Origin: JBFLXN01 sp040755715 [NCBI: Candidatus Edwardsbacteria bacterium]
GTDB taxonomy: Bacteria; Edwardsbacteria; AC1; JBFLXN01
NCBI GenBank assembly: GCA_040755715.1
Contig: JBFLXN010000001.1
Coordinates: 1 to 53,017, forward strand
Length of the DNA stretch: 53,017 nt
Direction: 5' to 3'
The notes beneath the pieces are model-generated. The model searched no databases. It saw only the letters and a program-made list of their open reading frames with translations, and was not told where the DNA came from. Numbering within the stretch: position 1 is the first letter of the stretch; each line of letters starts with the position of its first letter. Below are positions 7,818 through 14,223 of the stretch, in pieces. The translations under genes and the position numbers were made by a program.

Positions 7818-8717
7818 CTATTTACTTCCCATCACTCCTAAAGCCATTGAATAGAGTTTTGTTTCTTTAGTATCAGCGCGGGAAAGCATTACTACAGGGG
7901 CACTGGCACCTACCACAATCCCACATGCCTTTGCCTTACCTAAAAATATCAGCCCCTTGGCGAATATATTACCGGTAGCAATTTCCGGCACTAACAAGAT
8001 ATCCACCTCTCCACTGATTTTGCTCTCTATCTTCTTCTGCCTTGCCGCTTCCTTTGATACCGCCAAATCAAACGCCAGAGGTCCTTCTACTATCGCATCT
8101 TTAATCTCTCCTCTTTCTGCCATCTTTTTTAAAGCATCTGCCTCAACCGTTTCTGGCATATCTGGGTTGACAGTTTCAATTGCCGCCAAGACGGCTACTT
8201 TCGGTTTTTCTATACCCAGATGTTTTAAAAAATCTATCGCATTCTTCAGGATATCAATCTTCGTCTTAAGGTCTGGTTTCAAATTCATTCCTCCATCAGT
8301 CATAAAAAGAAGTTTATGATAGGTAGAAACCTCTAAAACACAGATATGACTTAATGTCCTTCCTGTTCTAAGTCCCTGCTCTTTATCTAAAACACCCTTG
8401 AGAAAGACAGATGTTGATACTTGTCCTTTCATCAAAATTTTTGCTCTACCTTCTCTGATGGCATTTATACCCTTTTGTATTGCCGATTTTTCGTCTTCTG
8501 TTTCTAAAATCTCAAATTCAGAAATATCTATCTTGGCAGATTTTGCTGTATTTTCAATTATTCTTTTGTTTCCAATCAATATTGATTTAGCAATTCCTTC
8601 TTCCTTCGCCAGGGCTGCCGCTTCAAGAACTACTTCATCCTCAGCCATAACAATGGCGATTTTATGGGAACCTTTTTTCTTCGCTTCTTTCAAAAGGGCG
8701 TCAAGAGATGTTATCAT
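7818..8717 (-). CDS. ptb: Phosphate butyryltransferase / phosphate acyltransferase
   Basis: A 299-residue member of the Pta/Ptb family: IAIVMAEDEVVLEAAALAKEEGIAKSILIG at the N-terminus, LMKGQVSTSVFLKGVLDKEQGLRTGRTLSHI in the middle, GPLAFDLAVSKEAARQKKI and VLLVPEIATGNIFAKGL-type motifs near the C-terminus (ILLVPEIATGNIFAKGLIFLGKA). It converts acyl-CoA and phosphate to acyl phosphate for Buk. Its start codon overlaps the stop of the transposase gene in an ATGA. The partner buk lies 3.7 kb upstream. Confidence 0.9.
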   Translation of the reverse strand: MITSLDALLKEAKKKGSHKIAIVMAEDEVVLEAAALAKEEGIAKSILIGNKRIIENTAKSAKIDISEFEILETEDEKSAIQKGINAIREGRAKILMKGQVSTSVFLKGVLDKEQGLRTGRTLSHICVLEVSTYHKLLFMTDGGMNLKPDLKTKIDILKNAIDFLKHLGIEKPKVAVLAAIETVNPDMPETVEADALKKMAERGEIKDAIVEGPLAFDLAVSKEAARQKKIESKISGEVDILLVPEIATGNIFAKGLIFLGKAKACGIVVGASAPVVMLSRADTKETKLYSMALGVMGSK

Positions 8718-9277
8718 AACAGTTTAATATTTTGGGGATTTTCTTCATCCGAATCCCAATGGTAAGGGTTTTCAAGAATGTATTGACGAATTTTATTCAA
8801 GGATTTTTCATTGCGAATGATATGTTCATAATAATTTCGTGGCCATTGAAAATGAGGATTACGATTATCTTTGCACCAATGGGTAACGGCGGATTTGTAG
8901 GTTCGGATGATAACCGACAATGTTCCCGATTTGGGTGATATTTGGGAATAACGATTTGTAGAACGGGCGTTTGTAGGGGCGTTAAATTTAACGCCCCTAC
9001 AGGCATCTGCAATTATAATTATTCCGTGAATATGGTTTGGCATAATCACGTATTCATCCAAAATAATATTTTGATAATGCACTGGGATTTCCTGCCAAAA
9101 TTTGCCAGCAATCTGGCCTAGGTCTGACAAACGCATTTGTCCCCCCGCTACATCTCCAAACAAACAGCGTCTATTCTCTACGCATATCGTCACATAATAT
9201 GCTCCTTCCTGTGAATAATCGTATGCAGGCAATCTAATGGAACGGCGATGTTTGTTGGGAACAAATGTTGTCATCAT
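8714..9277 (-). CDS. REP-associated tyrosine transposase (RAYT, IS200-like)
   Basis: A 187-residue Y1 transposase. RRSIRLPAYDYSQEGAYYVTICVENRRCLFG at residues about 12-42 is the family N-terminus. PNHIHGII at about 79-86 is the HUH metal site, YKSAVTHW carries the likely catalytic Tyr, and RNEKSLNKIRQYILENPYHW closes the domain. RAYTs act on short palindromic REP sequences. One perfect 30-bp palindrome lies in frame inside this gene (8972-9001) and a 35-bp one starts 6 bp upstream of its ATG. Both share the TGTAGGGGCG arm with others in the window. Confidence 0.88.
   Translation of the reverse strand: MMTTFVPNKHRRSIRLPAYDYSQEGAYYVTICVENRRCLFGDVAGGQMRLSDLGQIAGKFWQEIPVHYQNIILDEYVIMPNHIHGIIIIADACRGVKFNAPTNARSTNRYSQISPKSGTLSVIIRTYKSAVTHWCKDNRNPHFQWPRNYYEHIIRNEKSLNKIRQYILENPYHWDSDEENPQNIKLL
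8972..9001. repeat. 30-bp perfect TGTAGGGGCG palindrome inside RAYT gene
   Basis: TGTAGGGGCGTTAAA followed by its exact reverse complement. It is translated in frame as CRGVKFNAPT within the transposase, between the HUH motif and the catalytic Tyr region. Confidence 0.9.
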
Positions 9278-9282
9278 TTTCC

Positions 9283-9317
9283 TTTGTAGGGGCGACCCGG
9301 CGGGTCGCCCCTACAAA
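9283..9317. repeat. 35-bp REP-like palindrome upstream of RAYT
   Basis: TTTGTAGGGGCGACCCG, one G, then the exact reverse complement of the left arm. It is the archetype of a family whose other members lie at 13508, 13762 and (variant centre) 8972. Confidence 0.92.
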
Positions 9318-9390
9318 AAAAGAATTCATATTTCCCGGCCGGCAACGTTCATCATTGCTGACTACCAGCCGCCGCCGGGTTTTTTTGTTC

Positions 9391-9408
9391 GCCTTGCGTT
9401 CGCAAAGC
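9391..9408 (-). other. Hairpin downstream of DGR-like variable region
   Basis: On the minus strand GCTTTGC, loop GAAC, GCAAGGC: a 7-bp stem with one wobble and a 4-nt loop, 79 nt after the stop codon of the FGE-fold gene. DGR target sites in Bordetella phage have a short-loop hairpin just downstream of the variable region. Resemblance only. Confidence 0.45.
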
Positions 9409-9486
9409 AGGAATAAAGCCTGTAATTGTCTGGCCCGCCTAACGGCGTTTCCGTAGAAGTGCCGCATCTCGGCATAGCCCGACGAA

Positions 9487-11394
9487 TTATAGGGAAACAC
9501 GAAACCCGATGTCGTTGTTCCTGCCGCCCGGGGTGATGTTGTAGCGATTAGAAACACGCAAGTAGGCCGGATTGAGGCCCCACGAGCCGCCGCGCAGAAG
9601 GCGGAATGACCCAGATGACGGCCCTGCAGGGTTATTGTTAGGAGAACTCCTGTAATAATTTTCATCATACCAATCCGCACACCACTCCCAAACATTGCCC
9701 GCCATATCATAACAACCGTAAGGCGATTTGCCACGGTCATAAGTGCCAACCGGCGAAGTGTATTCGTAGCCATCTCGCTTCCAAACATTGTGGTTTGTTC
9801 CTTCCCCATAATTTGCTCGATAAAAACCACCTGCCTCGGGTTCTTCATTTCCCCAGGGATATTTTCTGCCATCCGTTCCTCTAGCCGCTTTTTCCCATTC
9901 TGCTTCTGTGGGCAATCTTAATCCGGCCCAGTCGCAGTAGGCCTTAGCCTCGTTCCAGCTAACCTTCACCACGGGGTGGTCGTCCCGGTTGTTCCAATTC
10001 GGTTGTTCCGGCATTTTTCTGCCGGTGGCCTTGCAGAACTTCCTAAACTGCCCAACCGTTACCTCGTATTTGCCGATGTAGTATTTGTCCAAATAAACCG
10101 GGTGCACTGGTTTCTCGTCATTGTAATCGTTACTACCCATGGTAAAATTGCCGGCGGGAATTTCTATGAGAACCGAGCCATCCTTTTCGTTCCTAAATTC
10201 CCCTCTATCAAGAGGGGTTAGGGGTGTGTATGACCTCTCCCTTTCTCCCTCTCCTAAGGCTTTAAGAGATTTCAAAATCACATTCTTGACCACGCTTTGC
10301 CCTGCCCCCACGCTTATGCTTATTTCCCCGTCCTGGTAACCTCCTCTTTCAACCCTCACAGAATAATTGCCTGGCGAAAGGCCGGTAACCGAGCAGGGCG
10401 TAGTGCCTTTTTGTGAGCCATCAACATAAACAGTGGCACTACTGGGGGTGCTCGTAATCACTATACTGCCAGGCTGATAAGGAAGGACGGCATTTATTTC
10501 GGTGACTTCATCAGGCGTTGTGGTTACTTCTACTTCATAAGACTCATAGCCTGGTTTTGTCGCTCTTAACTTATGACTGCCAACCAGCAACTGGTTAATG
10601 AGCAACCCTTCTTCTGTTGTCACCCCTCTTGGCACACCGTCAAGAACTATCTCTGCCCCCACAGGTTGGCTGGTAATCCGTAAACTGCCATATTGCTTTA
10701 CTAAAGACGCCGAAATTGTTTTAGTAACATTTTTTGCCACGGTAATTCTTGTTTCATAATTTTTATACCCATCCTTGACTAAAACCAATTGATGCTCACC
10801 CACAACAATTTCCGACAACGCTTGCGGTGTCTCACCAAAGTTCTGTCCATCAAGAAAGACCACCGCTCCGGCTGGGGTAGAATAAACCTTCAGTCCCCCT
10901 GTCTCAGCCTCAGGTAGAGGCGACGGAGCAATGCCCAATCTGATGTGGGGAATAATTCTTAAAACAATTGGTGGAATCAGTTTGTCTAAATCCTCTTCAC
11001 TAACTACCTGTTTTTCTTCCTCAGTATAATCAATACTTCGCCGGTCTACATCTACTACTCGCAGGCTTAAGATATATTTAGTGCCAAGTTTGCCCAGAGA
11101 ACCAATAATCATCTTTTTCACATTTAACATTATTCCGGCTTCGGTGGCACAGCCTGCTTCAGTGCAGCCTGTTTGACGAAATGCCCACTCCTTTAAGATT
11201 TCGTCCATCTTGTTCTTCTCCACCAAGTCAAATTTCTGACTCTTTCTGAATTCGCTGCGCAGTAATTCCGAGATTACCGCCGCGGTGCCCTTTGGTACGT
11301 CTTGGGCCTCCAGGTCTAAAATTGCCAGAGGAATCCGCTGGGCAAAGGCTAAAGCCGGCAAAAAGACAAACAGAAAAAATAATGGTTTACGCAT
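9487..11394 (-). CDS. Secreted CsgG/FlgO-like, 3x PEGA, FGE/C-lectin-fold protein
   Basis: A 635-residue exported protein. Residues 1-19 are a signal peptide (FFLFVFLPALAFAQ). Residues 21-160 are a CsgG/FlgO-like domain with CTEAGCATEAG. Three PEGA domains follow (about 167-233, 235-306, 308-375), then a repeat-derived linker (378-402) and a formylglycine-generating-enzyme fold (405-635) with IPAGNFTMGS and RLPTEAEWEKAARG. The two catalytic Cys of true FGE are absent from the C-terminal RGGSW region, so this is probably a ligand-binding C-type-lectin version. The last 38 residues look like a DGR variable region. GC content is visibly higher in the FGE part than in neighbouring genes. Confidence 0.88.
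   Translation of the reverse strand: MRKPLFFLFVFLPALAFAQRIPLAILDLEAQDVPKGTAAVISELLRSEFRKSQKFDLVEKNKMDEILKEWAFRQTGCTEAGCATEAGIMLNVKKMIIGSLGKLGTKYILSLRVVDVDRRSIDYTEEEKQVVSEEDLDKLIPPIVLRIIPHIRLGIAPSPLPEAETGGLKVYSTPAGAVVFLDGQNFGETPQALSEIVVGEHQLVLVKDGYKNYETRITVAKNVTKTISASLVKQYGSLRITSQPVGAEIVLDGVPRGVTTEEGLLINQLLVGSHKLRATKPGYESYEVEVTTTPDEVTEINAVLPYQPGSIVITSTPSSATVYVDGSQKGTTPCSVTGLSPGNYSVRVERGGYQDGEISISVGAGQSVVKNVILKSLKALGEGERERSYTPLTPLDRGEFRNEKDGSVLIEIPAGNFTMGSNDYNDEKPVHPVYLDKYYIGKYEVTVGQFRKFCKATGRKMPEQPNWNNRDDHPVVKVSWNEAKAYCDWAGLRLPTEAEWEKAARGTDGRKYPWGNEEPEAGGFYRANYGEGTNHNVWKRDGYEYTSPVGTYDRGKSPYGCYDMAGNVWEWCADWYDENYYRSSPNNNPAGPSSGSFRLLRGGSWGLNPAYLRVSNRYNITPGGRNNDIGFRVSL
9490..9603 (-). other. Putative DGR variable region (VR)
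   Basis: Codons for residues 598-635. After the invariant RGGSW, the codons at 606, 607, 611, 618-620, 623, 624 and 626-628 all have the form NNC, including three intact AAC. This is what adenine-specific mutagenesis of a template rich in AAC codons leaves behind. The end, IGFRV near the stop, is typical of FGE-fold DGR target proteins. No template repeat or reverse transcriptase is visible in the window. Confidence 0.55.
10189..10263. repeat. In-frame repeat insertion in the FGE-fold gene
   Basis: A C/T-rich segment with the hairpin CCCCTCTATCAAGAGGGG is read in frame as a low-complexity linker (GEGERERSYTPLTPLDRGEF) between the last PEGA domain and the FGE fold. The peptide PLTPLDRGE is one I recognise as a translation of dispersed bacterial repeats. 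Confidence 0.6.
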
Positions 11395-11405
11395 AAAATC
11401 CTCCC

Positions 11406-12248
11406 TTAAGGTTTTAAAACCTCATTCAACAATTTCTTAACCATCTCTTCCAAATTCTCCTTTGCAGAGAGACATCCAGAGACCGTTTTCTTTATCTCTT
11501 TACTCAATGGCTCGGAAAGAGTAAAATCAATACCAATCATTCCGCCAATTTGCGTCAAATTCCCATCTAACTCATAGTCACATTCAAAGGGTGAACCTTG
11601 TTCAGCCTGAATGAAGTCAAATCGACTATTCACTTTTAATTGATTGACAATAAATTCATTTACTTCTGTTAAAACCGTTTCTTTGTTAGTAAATTTCAAA
11701 CCAGCAAAGAAGAGTTTCGGCTTACCTTTTAGTTCAGCCACGAGACTATCAACCTTTGCCGAAATCTCTCCTTCCATTACTTTTGTATAGCCAACCCTGG
11801 AGAAACGAATCAAACCCCTCTTATCAATCAGAAACAGAGTAGGCAGAATACTGACACCATAAATTTTCTCAACTTTCTGATTTGAATCTAAGAGAATAGG
11901 ATAAGTTACTTTCTTTTGCAAAATAATATTTTTTACTAACCCAAGGTTTCTCTTTGAGTCCACGGTTATGCCTAAAATACATAAACCGTTATCTTTATAG
12001 TGTAGATGCAAACTTTCTAGAAAAGGCATCTCCTCTTTACAGGGCTTACACCAGGAAGCCCAAAAGTCAAGCAAGATGATTTTACCTTTCAGCTCTTTTA
12101 ATTCTACCTTTTCATCTATCAAATTGTAAAGAGAAAAATTGGGCGCCTTTTTTCGTAGAGGCACATGGCCATGTGCCTCTAGATGGTAAAAGAAAATATA
12201 AAGCCACAGACTCGCACAGATTAATACAAAATATATAAAATTTTTCAT
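11406..12248 (-). CDS. TlpA-like thiol-disulfide oxidoreductase with C-terminal extension
   Basis: A 280-residue membrane-anchored thioredoxin-fold protein. An N-terminal hydrophobic segment (residues 3-20) is followed by a short repeat-encoded peptide. The TlpA/peroxiredoxin domain (about 36-165) has FWASWCKPC with C67 and C70. The last 105 residues (YELDGNLTQIGGMIGIDFTLSEP) resemble the lipoprotein-like FlgO/CsgG beta region. I start at 12248 rather than at an ATG 123 bp upstream, because the extra 41 residues are translated from a GC-rich repeat (12261-12336) and the signal anchor begins here. It lies just upstream of the FGE-fold gene, an 11-bp gap. Confidence 0.82.
   Translation of the reverse strand: MKNFIYFVLICASLWLYIFFYHLEAHGHVPLRKKAPNFSLYNLIDEKVELKELKGKIILLDFWASWCKPCKEEMPFLESLHLHYKDNGLCILGITVDSKRNLGLVKNIILQKKVTYPILLDSNQKVEKIYGVSILPTLFLIDKRGLIRFSRVGYTKVMEGEISAKVDSLVAELKGKPKLFFAGLKFTNKETVLTEVNEFIVNQLKVNSRFDFIQAEQGSPFECDYELDGNLTQIGGMIGIDFTLSEPLSKEIKKTVSGCLSAKENLEEMVKKLLNEVLKP
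12156..12181. repeat. 26-bp perfect palindrome inside TlpA-like gene
   Basis: TAGAGGCACATGG followed by its exact reverse complement, read in frame as LEAHGHVPL just after the membrane anchor (about residues 23-31). Confidence 0.88.
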
Positions 12249-12260
12249 TGTGAAAATCTC

Positions 12261-12336
12261 GCCTGCCTGCTGTAAGTGCGGCGGGCCTGCCCGCTTCGTC
12301 TGTCCGCCGTAAGTGTAGCGGGCTTTGGCAGGGGGG
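12261..12336. repeat. GC-rich degenerate repeat upstream of TlpA-like gene
   Basis: GCCTGCCTGCTGTAAGTGCGG and CGCCGTAAGTGTAGCGGGC share a GTAAGTGNGGCGGGC-like word. GC content is far above the surroundings. It occupies the leader of the TlpA-like gene. Confidence 0.5.
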
Positions 12337-12415
12337 TGTATTTTTATAGATAGCATTTTGTTTCCCATCATTTCTTTCTGTTTCTTAAGAAAAGGTTCAA
12401 ATTTTTGAACCCCTA

Positions 12416-13486
12416 CTAATATTCCTTCGCCTTCTCCTCACCCTTAATTACTCGCAATGCACCCAGTGCCAAAGCCTGCATCTCGTCTTCACCTGGATAA
12501 ATCTTCACTGGAGCAATCCAATTTACTCTTTGTCTAATCCAATCTATTAATCTCTTGAAGTTTGCTAATCCACCGGTAATGACAATAGCATCCACTTTTC
12601 CTTTCAAAACAGCCACATAAGCTCCAATTTCCTTAGCAATTTGATAAGCCATTGCTTCTACGATTAAACTTGCTTTCTCATCTCCCTTGTTCACCCTTTC
12701 TTCTATTTCTCGGCAATCGTTAGTTCCCAAGTGAGATATGAACCCACCCTTGCCATTGATTTTCTTTAACATCTCCTTTTCAGTATATTTTCCTGAGTAA
12801 CAAAGTTTTATCAATTCTACTGTTGGCAGCGTTCCGGCTCTTTCCGGAGAGAATGGTCCACCTTCATTGGCATTGTTCACATCTATAAATTTTCCTTTTT
12901 CTACAGGGGCAATAGAAATGCCCCCCCCGAGATGGACAATCACAAGATTTATATTCCTCAATTTTTTCTTTAAATCCTTTGCTCCTCTGATAGCTGTAGC
13001 TCTCATATTTAAAGCATGCAGGAGTGATTTTCGCTCAATTTCGGCTAATCCGGAAATGCGGGCTAAGGGACTAAACTCATCCACTGAGACAGGGTCAACA
13101 ATATAGGCCTCGGCTCCTGATTCATCGGCAATCTCTCTAGCAATAATCGCACCTAAATTTGAAGCATGCTCTCCCCTCTTTGCCTCTCTCAAATCTTTGA
13201 GCATCTCCTCATTCACCCGGTATGTTCCGGCAGAAAGCGGTTTTAACAGCCCCCCCCTTCCAACAACTGCATTTAAATCTTTAGCGGAAATCTTATTTCG
13301 CTTTAAAAATTCTTCTACCGCTTGTTTTCGCATCAAATACTGGTCAGCAATGTGTGAAAAAGAAGAAATCTCCTTCTCCTCGTGTCTGATCGTCTCTTCT
13401 ACTCTCAATTTCTCCCCTTGAAAGAGAGCAACTTTAGTTGAAGTAGAACCAGGATTGATGACTAAAATTAATGGTCGTCTTTTCAT
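12416..13486 (-). CDS. buk: Butyrate kinase (branched-chain acyl kinase)
   Basis: A 356-residue acetokinase-family enzyme: ILVINPGSTSTKVALF at residues 7-22 is the first phosphate-binding motif, VVGRGGLLKPLSAGTY at about 92-107, VIVHLGGGISIAPVEKGKFIDVNN at about 182-206, GGFISHLGTND in the middle. It transfers acyl phosphate to ADP, giving ATP and the acid. Its start overlaps the end of the biotinyl-protein gene (ATGA), so it is cotranscribed with the carboxylase. Ptb is 3.7 kb downstream. Confidence 0.93.
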   Translation of the reverse strand: MKRRPLILVINPGSTSTKVALFQGEKLRVEETIRHEEKEISSFSHIADQYLMRKQAVEEFLKRNKISAKDLNAVVGRGGLLKPLSAGTYRVNEEMLKDLREAKRGEHASNLGAIIAREIADESGAEAYIVDPVSVDEFSPLARISGLAEIERKSLLHALNMRATAIRGAKDLKKKLRNINLVIVHLGGGISIAPVEKGKFIDVNNANEGGPFSPERAGTLPTVELIKLCYSGKYTEKEMLKKINGKGGFISHLGTNDCREIEERVNKGDEKASLIVEAMAYQIAKEIGAYVAVLKGKVDAIVITGGLANFKRLIDWIRQRVNWIAPVKIYPGEDEMQALALGALRVIKGEEKAKEY

Positions 13487-14031
13487 AGATTTGACCTTTG
13501 TTCCGAGGTAGGGGCGACCCGTTGGGTCGCCCCTACTGCCTCCAATTCTACCAATGCTTCGCCGGCATTTATCAGTTTTCCGACAACAGTGTTTACTTTT
13601 CTCACTACGCCTTTGAAAGGTGACTTCAATTCATTTTCCATCTTCATTGCCTCTACAATAACAACCGTCTGATTGTGCTCCACTGTTTCCCCTTCAGAGA
13701 CATTAATTTTTACCACTGTGCCAGGCATAGGAGAGGATACCATTGCTTCTCCCGGGTGCATGGTTGGGGCGACCCGAGGGGTCGCCCCTACCGTTTCTTT
13801 TTCACTAAAATAAAATTCTCTTCCATTCAAATAGACGAATTTCTTCCCTTCATTTTCTATCAAATATGCCACAAAACTTTTGTCTCCAAGAAGTATAGAA
13901 AGACAGTTAGACGATATATAACTGTAATCAACTTTTAACTTTTTGTCTTCAAAGTTGACCAGGTATTTGTTATCTTTACATTCTATAGAAATCTTATATT
14001 CCTTTTCATTACAGATAAATTCAAATTCCAT
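13483..14031 (-). CDS. Biotin carboxyl carrier protein of the liu-like carboxylase
   Basis: A 182-residue protein with a beta-rich N-terminal half and a C-terminal biotinyl domain (about 95-165). K130 in EAMKME is the biotinylation site. Two peptides, VGATPRVAPT (81-90) and VGATQRVAPT (166-175), are encoded by palindromic repeats. One lies in the linker, the other just after the biotinyl domain, both tolerable positions. It follows the biotin carboxylase gene and overlaps buk by 4 bp. It would be the mobile biotin arm of a methylcrotonyl-CoA-carboxylase-like enzyme. Confidence 0.9.
   Translation of the reverse strand: MEFEFICNEKEYKISIECKDNKYLVNFEDKKLKVDYSYISSNCLSILLGDKSFVAYLIENEGKKFVYLNGREFYFSEKETVGATPRVAPTMHPGEAMVSSPMPGTVVKINVSEGETVEHNQTVVIVEAMKMENELKSPFKGVVRKVNTVVGKLINAGEALVELEAVGATQRVAPTSEQRSNL
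13508..13536. repeat. REP-like palindrome near the 3' end of the BCCP gene
   Basis: GTAGGGGCGACCC, GTT, then the exact reverse complement. Read in frame as VGATQRVAPT. Confidence 0.9.
13762..13792. repeat. REP-like palindrome in the middle of the BCCP gene
   Basis: GGTTGGGGCGACCC, GAG, GGGTCGCCCCTACC: 14-bp arms with one mismatch, read in frame as VGATPRVAPT. Confidence 0.9.
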
Positions 14032-14058
14032 ATTTTCCCTTTACAAATGAACACACTA

Positions 14059-14203
14059 ATAGGTTGATACGGTGATACGATGATATGTTAATAAATTCGC
14101 CTCTGGCGGCGGATTTCGAGATTCGGATTTTTCTCAATGCGATATTCGAATTTCAGATTTATTTCCTTATCAGCATATCAACATATAACCATATCAACAA
14201 CAA
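14059..14203. repeat. Palindromic spacer of GATACG/CATATC words
   Basis: AGGTTGATACGGTGATACGATGATATG on the left; CAGCATATCAACATATAACC on the right; nested TTCGAGATTCGGATT / ATATTCGAATTTCAGA in the middle. Non-coding, between the biotin carboxylase and BCCP genes. Confidence 0.55.
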
Positions 14204-14223
14204 GTGAGTATCTATTTTTAGGT

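Noticed and set aside
9278-9486. DGR template repeat or accessory avd gene next to the VR
   Set aside because: No second copy of the RGGSW region with AAC-rich codons, and no small helical ORF or reverse transcriptase in the window; only the palindrome and the RAYT follow.
9234-9872. 212-codon minus-strand reading frame across the end of the FGE-fold gene
   Set aside because: It is an alternative frame of the FGE gene and VR, with no RBS or recognisable domain; the FGE frame is clearly coding.
12249-12371. 41-residue N-terminal extension of the TlpA-like protein
   Set aside because: Translated from a GC-rich repeat; the hydrophobic anchor starts at the ATG at 12248.
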